Assembly (NCBI GenBank): GCA_032768795.1
Contig: CP136490.1
Location: 5,084,001-5,148,000, forward strand
Reading direction: 5' to 3'
DNA from: Tremella fuciformis
Taxonomy: Eukaryota > Basidiomycota > Tremellomycetes > Tremellales > Tremellaceae
Length of the DNA stretch: 64,000 nt
Each line of letters starts with the position of its first letter. Within the stretch, counting starts at the first letter, position 1. A program made the translations under genes and the position numbers. The notes below the pieces were generated by a model. That model saw nothing but the letters and a program-made list of their open reading frames with translations, was not told where the DNA came from and did no database searches. Shown here piece after piece: positions 10,298 to 20,503 of this stretch.

Positions 10298-12413
10298 ATG
10301 CCTGTGCGGTCGGCTTCGCCTCCCGTGCCGTCGGGCGCCGTACCGTCGACTGTTCCCCGCGAGACGGACGAGCGAGCCCCGCTACTGCCGCCCACAGGCC
10401 AGCAATCTTATGATGCGACGTCCGAGCACAACGAGCAGGACACGAAGAGCGGTCATTTCAACCTGGCAGGACTGTCTGCCAGGGACTTCTGGGTACTTGT
10501 GAGTCCATGAGGAGCCATCATCATCCTTGCAAGCCACGCTGAGGCCCAGATACTATCCATGCTCACGTCCGTGTTCTGCGCTGCATTTGATGCAACCATC
10601 GGCGAGTCTTGCTACCATGGTACTCGGGATATTCGCTGATCAACCCAGTCTCGACACTTCTCGGTCCGATTTCGTCTTCCTTCCGAGCGACCAATCTCGC
10701 CTCTTGGCTTGGAACCTCTTAGTAAGCGTCTCCTCCAGGCATTCATCATCAGTCTCACCAAATCAGCTTGCTGTCTGTTTGCTGCTTCACCCCGATTTAC
10801 GGTAGATTGTGCAACATCATCGGTCGGCAAGCATCGATGTTGATCGCTCTGAGCTTCTTCTGTGTGTCTCCTGCGGCTAATGAGGTCTGGACAATAATGA
10901 CACCTAGGCATTGGCAACGTCGGCTGCGCCTTGGCGCCCAGCATGCCACTTCTCATTGCTAGCCGAGCCGTGGCTGGGGTCGGTGGAGGCGGTCTGCAGT
11001 CTGTCAGCAGCACGATCTTCTCCGACCTTGTGCCCATCACCCATCGGGGTCTATTTCAAGGTCTTGGCAATATCGCTTTCTCGCTGGGTACCGGTCTCGG
11101 CGCGCCTCTCGGCGGGATGATCAATGATGCTTTCGGTTGGCGATGGGCATTCGGAGTGCAGATACCCATGATGCTTGTCGCTATCGTTCTCATCTACTTG
11201 AAGGTGCGATACGAAGTGCATGCGGATCCGTCCAAACCACAGGAGACTGCTCGACAAAAGCTGGCGCGCATCGACTTTTTGGGCTGCTTCACCTTGGCCG
11301 GATTTGTCGGAGCGGCCCTGATCGCAGTGTCCCTGCCGACGGCCGACACATCAGAAGATGCTGTCAAATGGACCGACACGCCTGTTCTTGTGCTTTTCGC
11401 CATCAGCGCAGTTCTTCTGGTCGCGTTCATCATCGTGGAATGGCGGGAGAAGGAGCCTGTTCTCCCCTTGGAGCTTTTGGTGACCCGGACGCCGATCGCA
11501 GTTTCCCTCAACGGCTTTCTATCGTCGATTATCGCATTCATGGTGGTGAGTGAAGAGTTCTGCAATTCATATATGTCGCTCAGATACAGCTATACACGGT
11601 TCCTCTGTTCTTCACCACTGTCATCCTAATGTCTTCCTCCTCAGCTGGACAACACCTTATTCCCAACTCCGTCTGTGTAGCCACTTCCAGCGTTCTGACC
11701 GGATTGGTTATCAAACGCACGCATCGGTACTACTGGCTTACGGTCGGCCTCAGTATGCTTATCATCTTCTCCGCAGTACTGCTGGCCACCTGGAACCCGA
11801 ACACACCTGAGTGAGTCGTCGCGTCTCCAGAAGAAAGGCGACGCTCAAGTCCCAGTTGGATGTTGTGGACCAACGTAGCCCCTCTCACGTTCGCGGGCGG
11901 TGGTGTCTCGACTTCCACCATTGTTGCACTCATTGCAGACGTGGGAAGGGAGAATGTGGCTATCGCGACAAGCTGTGAGTTGCCCTGCTATCTAACGGTC
12001 CTTGTTGAGCTCATGGTCAGTATCATACGTTGCTCGTACGACTGGTCAAGTGATCGGAGTTGCCTTGAGCGGCGCCATAACCCAGGCTATTCTGAACAAA
12101 GAACTGCACAACCGGATCCGAGGTCCCGACGCTCCCAAGGTGCGCCCGGATGATTCCTGCTTCAAGGGTGACCCCTTAAACTGATGTGAAGATTATCGCA
12201 TCTATTCGCGAGTCCTCTGACTCGATACGAAAATTGCCGCCGGATCTGCGCGCGACGGCTCAAGCTTCGTACGCGGCAGCCCTGCACGGCGTCTTCGTCA
12301 CCACCATCGTTTTCACCGTGCTGGCAGCACTATCCGTGCTGTTCATTCGCGAGGTCGACATGAGCCCGCCAAAGAAGACATCAGAGGAAAATGAGGAGGC
12401 ACAAGATGCTTAG
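10298..12413 (+). CDS. MFS transporter, vacuolar basic amino acid (VBA/Fnx1-like) type
   Basis: Exons 10298-10498, 10550-10601, 10649-10721, 10767-10861, 10908-11545, 11584-11810, 11856-11974, 12021-12139, 12192-12413 give 581 residues. The cytosolic N-terminus has an acidic dileucine-like signal (DERAPLL), as in vacuolar members. Typical MFS signatures follow: DATIVSTLLGPI, SWLGTSYLL, YGRLCNIIGRQ, a GVGGGGL run, and GLFQGLGNIAFSLGTGLGAPLGG with GWRWAFGVQIP. The helix pattern fits the 14-TM DHA2 group, whose fungal VBA branch exchanges basic amino acids for protons at the vacuole; the substrate is inferred. The second intron needs a GC donor (ATCG/gcgagt), since GT alternatives give a 29-nt intron and break DATIV. 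The acceptors at 10549 and 11855 each have an in-frame alternative 6 nt upstream. The stop is 41 bp before an inverted-repeat element. Confidence 0.85.
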
Positions 12414-12454
12414 ACAGCAAGAGAGAAACGAGATCGACTTTCTATAGAGAATTA

Positions 12455-12925
12455 CAGTGCCCTTCAGTAATTGATGGAACGCTCGAACATCGCATTTGGC
12501 TGTGAATTTGGCTGGGTCAACTTTGACCTGATCAAACTCCATACATATCACTTCAAGAAAGCTCTCTCTGGGTGAGGTATGTTTTTGACCAATATAGTAC
12601 AGCCTGAATAGACCAGATACATGCATACTGTATTCACATGACCTTGAGAATCACTTCAAGTTGGGCGCATTTGTGGCTTTTAGCGCAAAACGCCCAAAAC
12701 CAGTCAGCTTACTGAACCATTTGCGCAATCACGAACTTACACGATGCAGCAAAGAGTATATGCATCTGATGAGGACAACATGAGCTATCTGTGAATGCTT
12801 GAATCACCATTCTATGCATAGAATGGCAAAACTTACACAAGGTCAAAGTCCGTCCAAAATCGACCCAGCCAAATTCACAGCCAAACGCGATTTTTGAGCG
12901 TTCCATCAATTACTGAAGGGCACTG
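12455..12925. mobile_element. MITE-like element with 64-bp terminal inverted repeats and TA duplication
   Basis: The left end, 12455-12518 (starting CAGTGCCCTTCAGTAATTGA), is the reverse complement of 12862-12925 with about three mismatches in 64 bp. TA directly flanks both ends (12453-12454 and 12926-12927), the target-site pattern of Tc1/mariner-pogo transposons. The 471-bp interior has no credible protein, so this is a non-autonomous, MITE-like copy. The high similarity of the arms implies recent insertion or purifying constraint. It lies just beyond the MFS stop codon and may supply that transcript's 3' UTR. Superfamily assignment is inferred from the TA duplication and the CAGTG terminus only. 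Confidence 0.85.
12807..12826. repeat. 20-bp perfect palindrome inside the MITE-like element
   Basis: CCATTCTATG is followed immediately by its reverse complement CATAGAATGG, with no loop. It sits off-centre in the inverted-repeat element, nearer the right arm. It could be a remnant of nested inverted repeats. Confidence 0.8.
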
Positions 12926-12927
12926 TA

Positions 12928-14143
12928 CTTCGGCGAAGCGATGATTGTGAAGATGTTGCCGGACCTGCCGCTCAAACGCATAATGCGCTTCGCTCCCAGC
13001 GTCAGCACGGAAAAGCTCTGCTGACAGCAGCCTTACGGATCTTCCGCACTCATCTTCCCTCGAATGAATGCCTCGCAATCTTCGACAGTCCAGTTTAGAG
13101 TCTGGGCTAATCTTCTGATCCATACCTTCGACTTCGTCGAGTCGGTCGCGTCAATCTTCGACGAGCCAGAGGCTACGTTGCCCATGCTGATAACATTGAT
13201 TATGAGAGGTGGTCTGTGGCTCATAGCGACATCCAGGGCGACTACCCGGCCTTGCGACTTTCTTTTGAACCAGGAGACCCGGCGACCAAAGGAGGCCACT
13301 CTGACGCCCTGCACATGGCTCGCCATTGGGGCGGACAGTCAGGCAAAAGGAGCAGTCAATGCAGCCTGGACCTCAAGCCGTGAAAGGTCGCGCTACCTAA
13401 GATCTGGTCAGGAACTTCGCTTTGAGATACCAGCGACTGTATAGTAGTGCCGGTGACTTGCCTTCGGCGCACATTTCCGCGCACGCACGGACGACGACAG
13501 GCGAGGAGAGGTACCGGGACGAATGAGCGCTCTGACAACCCATGACGAGTCGTAGCTGTCACAGCACGAGACGCTGTGCGTGAATATGATACCTCCCGGG
13601 CTAGGGCTGATATCACAGACGTCCCTGATACGCCGAACTATTTACACTCATTCCCGAGCGCCCGCGCCCTTGCCGGGCCGGGCGCCTGACCCGAACAAAG
13701 GATCGCCCGGTCATAACGACACCGCCGGCAGCCGAGGTGTTCGAGCCCGCCGTCACACGGGGTCTAGTTGCGGTCAGGTGACACACCGAGCGAGCCAACC
13801 CTCCTTTTTGCCACGAGGCGTAATTGAGATCCGTGCGCAGGGGCGGTACTGTTCCATCCCTCCCACGATCGCGAGATCTGAAACGAATCAACACTAAATA
13901 GGAACGAAAAGCTGGGCAACGAGTTCAAGCACCACCCGTCCCGGTTTGGCGGGCTCGGTCGAGCGATGTGACGTGCTGATTTGTTTGTTTCGGTTCGGCG
14001 ATCTTGGTCTGACATGACTCGGTGTCTGTGTGAGGTGACGATCCTGGCATTATTGCGATTCGGCGTCCAGGCCTCCCGGGCGGCTTCATGGACTGAATGA
14101 GGGATTGACTGGTGAGCCGTGCGCCAGATGGGCGCTGCCATGG
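12928..14143. other. Intergenic region between the mobile element and the tandem unknown genes
   Basis: No gene is well supported. A minus-strand frame at 13033-13326 (97 residues) has somewhat protein-like composition (SKIDATDSTKSKVWIRRLAQ) and might be a gene fragment or an exon. I could not attach it to flanking exons. The part 13640-13700 is GC-rich. Confidence 0.4.
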
Positions 14144-14150
14144 TATAAAT
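14144..14150 (+). promoter_or_regulatory. TATA box (TATAAAT) of the 14313 gene
   Basis: TATAAAT sits 163 bp before the ATG at 14313, followed by a C/A-rich leader. The leader has the CACAACTC..AACTCAA..ACTAC character of a fungal 5' UTR, so the start of transcription should be near 14175. Confidence 0.7.
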
Positions 14151-14312
14151 ACGGGTCTTGCTCGCTCCACAGTCCCCATCAATTCCCACTTTCACAACTC
14201 AATAAGCACTACTCCCACACCAAGCCACACTCTACAGCCGACTCCCAAGTCAACGCTACCAAACCTCCACTTGCTGTATCATTGCCAGAAACTTTTACAA
14301 CAAGTCAGCGAC

Positions 14313-14912
14313 ATGCCCCGCGAAAGCCGTTCCTCCCGCCACCAGAGCCGCTCCACCCGCACTGGGCGCGCCTACACCCTCGTCGTCAGCTCCAAGGTCG
14401 AGGTGACCGAGGAAGAAAACGTCACCCTGCGCGCCGGCGTCGAATTACAATTCAACGAAGCCACCGCCGACCAGCCCACGGCCGAGCAGCTCGCCGTGGC
14501 CCAAGCAGACCTGGACTCGCTGCGCGACACGCTCGAACGCAACGCTGACTGGTTCTACGGGGCGTCGTGCGGCACGCGCCAGACGTTCGACTCGTGCGCG
14601 CACCAGTGGAAAGGCATGACGGAGCGCTCGGCGCAGGACCACATGCGCCATCACACCTGGTCCCGCGCCAAAGCGCTCCGCGAGAACGAGTCGTTCTTGG
14701 CGTCGTGTCGCTCGAACCAGAGCGAGTGGACCAAGTACTACGAGGAGACCCGGAAGCCCACGTGGGTGGAGCGGAGGGAGCGGGAGGCTCTGGAGGCGTC
14801 TGCGCCCTCGAATGAGATGACCGCGCAGGAGACGTATGATGCTGAGGTGGAGTCGGGGGTGATGACGGCCGATGAGCTGGCTGATCTGGCTTTCAGATTG
14901 GGCCTGGAGTAG
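14313..14912 (+). CDS. Unknown protein, first of a tandem lineage-specific trio
   Basis: Intronless, 199 residues. The ATG at 14313 (MPRESRSS) was chosen over upstream in-frame ATGs because it lies 163 bp after a TATA box and aligns with the start of the second copy (MPRDSGSS). After a Ser/Arg-rich, hydrophilic N-terminus come QPTAEQL..AQADLDSL, then SCGTRQTFDSCAHQWKGM with paired cysteines, then HHTWSRAKAL, FLASC, TRKPTWV and APSNEMTAQETYDAEVESGV. It ends ELADLAFRLGLE. No signal peptide or membrane helix is visible, so it is probably soluble and intracellular. I recognise no domain. Codon use is strongly biased to C/G-ending codons (for example AAC, GTC, CGC), which suggests high expression when induced. 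Confidence 0.8.
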   Translation: MPRESRSSRHQSRSTRTGRAYTLVVSSKVEVTEEENVTLRAGVELQFNEATADQPTAEQLAVAQADLDSLRDTLERNADWFYGASCGTRQTFDSCAHQWKGMTERSAQDHMRHHTWSRAKALRENESFLASCRSNQSEWTKYYEETRKPTWVERREREALEASAPSNEMTAQETYDAEVESGVMTADELADLAFRLGLE

Positions 14913-15680
14913 GGTAATCCATTTTCGGCATGCGAGAGTCGGGTGAGCGAGGCCCACGAGTATGAATGGTATGCAGCAGCGTGTGGACACAGCTTGTTTA
15001 CCAAGAGTGATAACAGAAGGCAAGAGCGTGAGTGGTGTTGCTGAAAACAACAAACCACATTGAAGGTACTCCGTCTCGTCGTGTTGGCTGGGAGCGGCTG
15101 TTGATGCAGCATTGTGAGAATCTGAAAATGTCAGGGGGGCGAATGTCTTTCTCTGGGCGGGAGACTCCTCAAGACGGTCATGGTCAAGCAGCACGCGGCA
15201 AAACACCCCATCCCGGGTGCGCACGGAACCGCACGCAGCCGCGCTCGGAGCCGTCCGACCGTCGTGAATAAAGGAGTGCAAGCTCGGTGACTACAACCGA
15301 CTCTCAGCTCGCCACGTCGGGTCGCTCGCTCCGTGGGCTTCTAATTGGTCACTGCACGTCTGGCCGGGTTGTGAGCCGTCACCATCACCTTTTACCACCA
15401 ATACGAAACATCCGTGCGTGCGAAGGCGCGGCTGCTTGAGTTTGACTCAGACGTCAAAACGCTCTGCTCAGTGTTTTTGAAAGGGGCATCCCCCAGACGA
15501 GCAAGCATCTGTCATAAGAATGAGTCATCAAGCATCCGGACGCCGCGAAGGGTCAGCAAGTGCCGCTCAATACTGTACGTTTCGCTTTGCCGGCCGAACC
15601 GACTTGAAAGGTCTGCCGAGGCTGATTGAGCATCGGTCTTCAGACATGCCGGATGACCGTAGCGCAGCTGGCAGGGAGGG
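14913..15680. other. Spacer between tandem copies 1 and 2
   Basis: Holds the 3' flank of copy 1 and the upstream promoter of copy 2. The antisense frames covering copy 1 are shadows of the gene. No other gene is supported. Confidence 0.5.
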
Positions 15681-15688
15681 TATAAATA
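15681..15688 (+). promoter_or_regulatory. TATA box (TATAAATA) of the 15844 gene
   Basis: TATAAATA lies 163 bp upstream of the ATG at 15844, the same distance as for copy 1, so the promoter was probably duplicated with the gene or the spacing is constrained. Confidence 0.7.
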
Positions 15689-15751
15689 ATAGCTGATGAG
15701 CCCGTCCTTCTGCCTTGAAATCTAAGTTCGAGGTACACATACTTGCTGTTC

Positions 15752-15781
15752 ATATACACCACTACTATATACACCACTACT
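15752..15781 (+). repeat. Two perfect 15-bp tandem repeats in a 5' leader
   Basis: The 15-mer ATATACACCACTACT occurs twice head to tail, between the TATA box and the ATG of the 15844 gene. It would be transcribed in the 5' UTR. Confidence 0.85.
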
Positions 15782-15843
15782 GGGGAAAAGACCAGCATTC
15801 TAGACACTCTCTTACGCGAAAAGCAAAGATCCGATTGAACATC

Positions 15844-16467
15844 ATGCCCCGCGACTCTGGCTCGTCCCGCCAGCACGACTCCAGATCTACGAGCAGTCGG
15901 AACGGGCGTGCCTATACCCTGTCAATAGGCTCGCTCGTAGGTCTGAGCGACACCGGGGACCTGGTCCTCCAGGCAGGCCTTCAAATCTCACGCACCAACA
16001 GCTCCACTGGGACACAGCCTACAGCGGACCAACTGCAAGATGCTCAGAGGGATCTGGACCAGCTCATCTTGACCCTCGGCAATAACGCCAACTACTTCCA
16101 CGGCTCTTGGTGCGGCTCGTACGAGACTTTTGTCTCCTGTTCGCACTATTGGAGCGGGATGATACAGCGCGATGTGCAGCACCGCATGAGCCGCCACAGC
16201 TGGCTGCAGGCCAAGGTCGTGAAGCCACAACGCATCGACAGCTTTCTGACCGCATGTGCGACCAATCCTATTTCCGACCCGTTCATCAGGCACTTTCAAG
16301 ATACGCGCAGGCCTGTGTGGGTGCTCAACGCAGACCGGGCTAAGTGGCTCAGTGCCGCCCCTTCGAATGGGAGGACTGCTCGGGAGGTCTACAATGCCGA
16401 GGTGGAATCGGGCGTCAGGACGGACGAGGAGCTTGCCGATTTGGCATATCATCTGCGGCTGGAATAG
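15844..16467 (+). CDS. Unknown protein, second of the tandem lineage-specific trio
   Basis: Intronless, 207 residues, aligned end to end with the 14313 product. Shared elements include MPR.S.SSR, GRAYTL, QPTADQL..AQRDLDQL, NANYFHGSWCGSYETFVSCSHYWSGM, SFLTACATN, TRRPVWV, APSNGRTAREVYNAEVESGV and the C-terminus ELADLAYHLRLE. By eye about half the residues are identical, so the duplication is not recent. The conserved CG.Y.TF.SC.H.W core and the NAEVESGV.T..ELADLA end look like the functionally constrained parts. No signal peptide is seen. Function unknown. Confidence 0.8.
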   Translation: MPRDSGSSRQHDSRSTSSRNGRAYTLSIGSLVGLSDTGDLVLQAGLQISRTNSSTGTQPTADQLQDAQRDLDQLILTLGNNANYFHGSWCGSYETFVSCSHYWSGMIQRDVQHRMSRHSWLQAKVVKPQRIDSFLTACATNPISDPFIRHFQDTRRPVWVLNADRAKWLSAAPSNGRTAREVYNAEVESGVRTDEELADLAYHLRLE

Positions 16468-17382
16468 AACTCAGGACGACGGAAAAGTCAAGCCTACAAT
16501 AGTATATAGACCTATGCAGTAGATCCTGAATGGGTCTGTGAGATCATTCATCGGGTCACTGGTCAATCGACTCGTCTGGCAAGTCTCACCAGGATTGTCC
16601 GGATATGCTGCGGGACTGAACCCGGAGGCGCTGCTTCACTATCGTCTGCTGATCCGCTGAGAAGCGATTAGTGAGGCGGTCGGCTGAGCCAGATTTCTGT
16701 GGGAAATGTCATGTTGATACGCACGGACCATTGCGTCTCCAAATAGGCCGGCTGCAGAAAACAGTAGCGGCCGTCCCACTCACGCCTCTCATCTGTTCGG
16801 TCTCCAGGCCCATGAGACCCGCGTCCAGCTCACCGGATGTCCGACCCCGACAACCTTTGAGCGGAAGCTCCTTGGTTTCCAAATAGCATCCGCTCGTCCG
16901 TACCCCGTCATGTCATATCATCTACCTTTGCGCGGATCTCGGGCCGCACGGCTTGTACGGTCGGGATCCACGGCCCTGTCTGAAAGAGGGTCAATGCATG
17001 TCGTCCGACGGTCACATGTTTGATGGTGACATCACCTAGATCTGTCGGCCAGGGGCTCGTTCGAAAGGATAGCCCACTTTCAGTCACTTAGACATCTTGG
17101 ACACGGAATGTAAATGTCTGAGCTGTCGGAGTATGGACACCGGACGTTCGGCGAGGGGTGACTACCGTGATACCGGGAGAGACAGAGGCCAGCCCACATG
17201 CAAAGTAGGACAGTGGTAGGATGAGGTGGTCTCGGCCAAGGAGTGTACTTGCGTCGCAGGACGAGTGAGACTCGTAGTCTGGAGAGACATGACGCCTCGG
17301 CGGCATGGCCTGTCGGCCTGCTCAGGAGTTGTGCCGCTGCTTACCGACTGTCGCGGCACACCCAGTCGCGCTCTGCGAGGTG
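16468..17382. other. Spacer between tandem copies 2 and 3
   Basis: About 0.9 kb without a supported gene. Short frames at 16671 and on the opposite strand at 17088-17359 look like chance. It presumably contains the regulatory region of copy 3. Confidence 0.5.
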
Positions 17383-17390
17383 TATAAATA
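17383..17390 (+). promoter_or_regulatory. TATA box (TATAAATA) of the 17489 gene
   Basis: TATAAATA is 106 bp upstream of the ATG, followed by a C/A-rich leader (CCAACAACAGCC, CCACAACAAAACCC) like those of the two sister genes. Confidence 0.7.
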
Positions 17391-17488
17391 TCCGGCAGGT
17401 AGAGGCATCCCTCCCATCCAACAACAGCCTCACCTCAGCGACTTGCCAACCCACCACAACAAAACCCATCAGCACAACACCAGCCGAC

Positions 17489-18031
17489 ATGTCCACTGCT
17501 TACAAAGTCGAGGCGACCACCCAGCTCACATTCGACGGCGTCGAGACCTGCACGGGCCGCTTCGCCGCTCGCCTTGTGCAGACCGATGCCTCGACCGCTC
17601 AACCAGCCGGCGAAGAGCTTTCCGAGGTCCGAAGCGAGCTCACCCATTTGGCCGATGAAGCGGCCACATACGTCATCTTCGCGCGTAACCACAGGAGCGA
17701 CCGAGAACGGGATTTCGTCGAGGGCAAGAGGCAATTGAACGATGAGGTGGACGCTGCTGCCAGACGTGCCTTCGAGGATTACGATTGGCTCGATTTCAGC
17801 GTTCAGGCGGGCGACGAGACGCTCTTGGCAGATTGCAAGGCGACTCAGGATGACTCTCATGTATATCGGGAGTCCACGTGGAGGGCCGAGTGGGTGCCTG
17901 TGACCTTGCCTGACACGGAAGGTCAGTCCGTCCCGACCAACAATCAACTCGAGTACGACCGTATGGTAGCCTCTGGTCAATATGACTCTGAGGAGCTGGA
18001 GGAGCAGCGGGGAATACTCGGACTTGACTAG
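17489..18031 (+). CDS. Unknown protein, diverged third member of the tandem trio
   Basis: Intronless, 180 residues. The start MSTAYKVEATT was chosen because it follows the TATA box and a typical leader. It lacks the Arg/Ser-rich N-terminus and the cysteine-rich core of its neighbours but keeps the layout: QPAGEEL..VRSELTHL, a central helical region, LLADCKATQ, STWRAEWVPV, PTNNQLEYDRMVASGQYDSEELEEQRGILGLD. The last segment matches the sisters' PSN....YDAEVESGV.T..ELADLA..LGLE in position and spacing. It is more acidic. Homology to the other two is likely but rests on these short blocks. Confidence 0.75.
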   Translation: MSTAYKVEATTQLTFDGVETCTGRFAARLVQTDASTAQPAGEELSEVRSELTHLADEAATYVIFARNHRSDRERDFVEGKRQLNDEVDAAARRAFEDYDWLDFSVQAGDETLLADCKATQDDSHVYRESTWRAEWVPVTLPDTEGQSVPTNNQLEYDRMVASGQYDSEELEEQRGILGLD

Positions 18032-18249
18032 CCGTGATTGCACTCCTGACAGGTGATAGCGAGAACGGGGCGTGATGCGATCAAACGAGCGAATGCACCA
18101 CTGAAAACTTGCTTCTTGTCTGACGTGCAGTGAGAGTTCTTGACACTTTCCCAGAGGTGAGCTCAGTAAGACGAGCCATCGTCAGCCGATTTGACAACGT
18201 ATACAACAATTGCAGAAACAAAAACTGATAGGTCGTAGCGATCTACAAC

Positions 18250-20020
18250 TCACCTGCCAAGCAGCTTGAACAGATCAGATCGCAAGCTGTCCCTGGGCTT
18301 TGGCTTCGCTTGGCTTTGGGCAGCCGCGGGTACGCTGGGCTTAGAAGGGCTGACGGGTCGCGAGTGGGTAGGCGACGTCCTGAACGGCGCTGGGGAGGGG
18401 CCATGAGGCTTTGGTCTAGGGGCAGCAAGAGTGACCGGTTTGGGGTGATGAGCCACATGGGCGGGTGGCGCCGACGGCATTGTCATTTTCGCCTCGGCCG
18501 CCTTCTCTGCGTCTTTCTGGCGTCGACCGGGGATAAGGTCGGGCAACTCGATGTTGGAGAGATAGATGGCGATGTTTTGAGGCGGCTTCCACTCTTTGAT
18601 GTTATCGCTGCCAGACGGTTTCGGCGATGGCTTCTTGGGAGGAGCGGGGTGTCTAAGGCAGTCAAGTACATTGGGAGGAAAGCAAAAGGTGGAAGACTGA
18701 CGGGTCGTTGAGATTGATTCTGGTCGGGCTGCGAGGCGGCTCGGCTTTCTTCGAAGGCGGAGTCGGATCTTCCTCGAGGACATATTGATGCAAAGCCTTC
18801 AGTCCCTCTCGATGTCGAAACCTGGACTCAGTAAGCTTGGGTAGCACAGCTCTGACGCCATGTACCTCGTAACCCCAAGAGACACTTCCAGGGCTTTCTG
18901 CGCAGCGGCGACATTGCGCGTCCGAATGATCAGGAACAGCATATGTGGATCCTGCTGGTCAGCAACATGACTCCCGATGTGAAGACTTCTTACCTCCAGC
19001 AGACCGATGGCACGAGCCACCTTCTGATCCACATCGCTATTCGGGCCAACAATGATCTCATTCGGGTCCTCACGCTCAGCCAACCCAGATCACATCCGCT
19101 GAAGACCTACCGGTTCATAGTCATCCTCATCAATGACCTGCTTTGGCGGCGGAGGCGGAGCATCCTTGACTGCGCCTGCTTCAACCGCATGCTCAGGCGT
19201 CCGAGCCCCGGAGCTGGCCCTCACTTCGGCCGCATCGGTCAGGCACAACAAGCTAACATCAGCAACACAGCTGCGAAACAATGGAAGCGCACCTCATGAG
19301 GAGCAGAGCTTCGAGCCCTCGGACATCCTTGATCTCGGTCGGGAAGCGGTCGATGTTGTAGTGCAGAATCTGTAGTTTCGCAGGGGAGCTCCTGTCCGCC
19401 TCTCGGGCGCTGCGAGTCAGTGCCACATCGCTATGCCGCTGTGGGCCTATGACCCACAGGCATATTTCGACTCGCGGGTCTGGCTTGCGCTCCAGTGCGC
19501 ACGTCCAGTCTCGGCCGTAGAGCTCATGGGTCCAACGATACTTGTTCCTTCATCTCAGCTACGACCAACACGCTCATCCGTGCTTACCCTTCAAAGATAA
19601 AGGTCCACTCGAAGCTGCTGCGACTCGTCAGCCGCCGATAGCCACCTTGACGACAGGCTCAAATGGGATGAGAAGGGAGACGCACAGCTTTCCCGTAGAC
19701 TCAAAGGAGATCTCCTCGTCCGGTCCATGCAGGTCCAACCGCCGCTTCTTGTGCTTCTCAGCGGCGAACCCAGCCGAGGCCAGCCGTGCACCGCTGAACG
19801 CGTCTGCGCATGAGGCTCAGGGATCCCAGGAGGTCTAAGAGCGCTGCATACCGTATAGCGATGCCGAGTACTCCTCGCCGTCCTTCTTCTCCTTGACTCT
19901 GGCGTATCGTGCTTCTGGCTCGCTCCTGCCGCTCTGTCCTTCTTCGATGATCTCGACGATTGCCGGGTCCTTAGTGGGGTGGATGAGCAGCGTGTAGCAA
20001 GCCGAGTCGCGCAGGGCCAT
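18250..20020 (-). CDS. Conserved fungal protein of unknown function
   Basis: Nine exons (20020-19852, 19803-19686, 19614-19588, 19547-19293, 19252-19111, 19068-18994, 18951-18866, 18821-18702, 18652-18250) join in phase to 464 residues. A compact N-terminal region reads as a beta-rich fold: MALRDSACYTLLIHPTKD, then FESTGKLFEWTFIFEG, NKYRWTHELYGRDWTC, then LQILHYNIDRFPTEIKDVRG. Next comes a run of helices, an acidic/Pro linker (PPPPPKQVIDEDDYEP), a Lys/Pro-rich stretch and a disordered Pro/Ser/Lys tail ending SDLFKLLGR. The splice between FESTGKL and FEWTF is fixed by a GTGCGT donor. The true start may be further upstream: an in-frame extension begins at 20053, after an acceptor, and pairs with a possible exon ending at 20119 (...SEIDFGGGA). 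I recognise no named domain. Confidence 0.6.
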
Positions 20021-20503
20021 CGCACCGCTCAGCAAGAACGACCCAAGCTCGAGCTGCAAGTGCACAAGAAACGTTGTACAGTGGAGAATGCAGGAAGGAC
20101 ATCAGTCGTGCGGCTCACTGCACCGCCGCCGAAGTCGATTTCTGATGTAGCCCCGGGTGTGCCTGATGGACCTGAAACATGCTTGATTCCTCCGTTGCTG
20201 GAACCTAATTTCGACTTCTGTTCCTAATGATTGGGCTGACAGAGCTGCATAGCTGCATGGCTGGTGCTGCATAAGAGAGGCATGCTGCGATGGAATGCTA
20301 CAGGTACCACATGTCTACAGTGCTGGTGCGGTTGAACGGATCATCATCGTGGTCGGGAGAAGGGATGGCAGGGTACGGGTAAGAAGGATGGCGGAAGCAG
20401 AGCAAATGAGGTTATGGGTATGTATATATAGGGGCTGGGGGGAACGTCGGATCGCCTCTCCGTGCTCGTCACGTCTCGTCTCTATCGAGTTTATCTGGGC
20501 CGA
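20021..20503. other. Upstream region of the 18250-20020 gene, possible 5' exons
   Basis: Between 20053 and about 20230 the minus strand offers an in-frame 5' extension (exon ending at 20119 with a GTGAGC donor, acceptor before 20053). TATATATA at 20423-20430 could be the promoter for such an extended gene. I could not find a convincing start codon. Confidence 0.4.

Noticed and set aside
10602..10648. GT donor alternative (GTACTCGG) for the second MFS intron
   Set aside because: Would leave a 29-nt intron and break the conserved DATIVSTLL motif; the GC donor is better.
13033..13326. 97-residue minus-strand frame next to the mobile element
   Set aside because: Somewhat protein-like, but no homologous motif and no flanking exon could be joined in phase.
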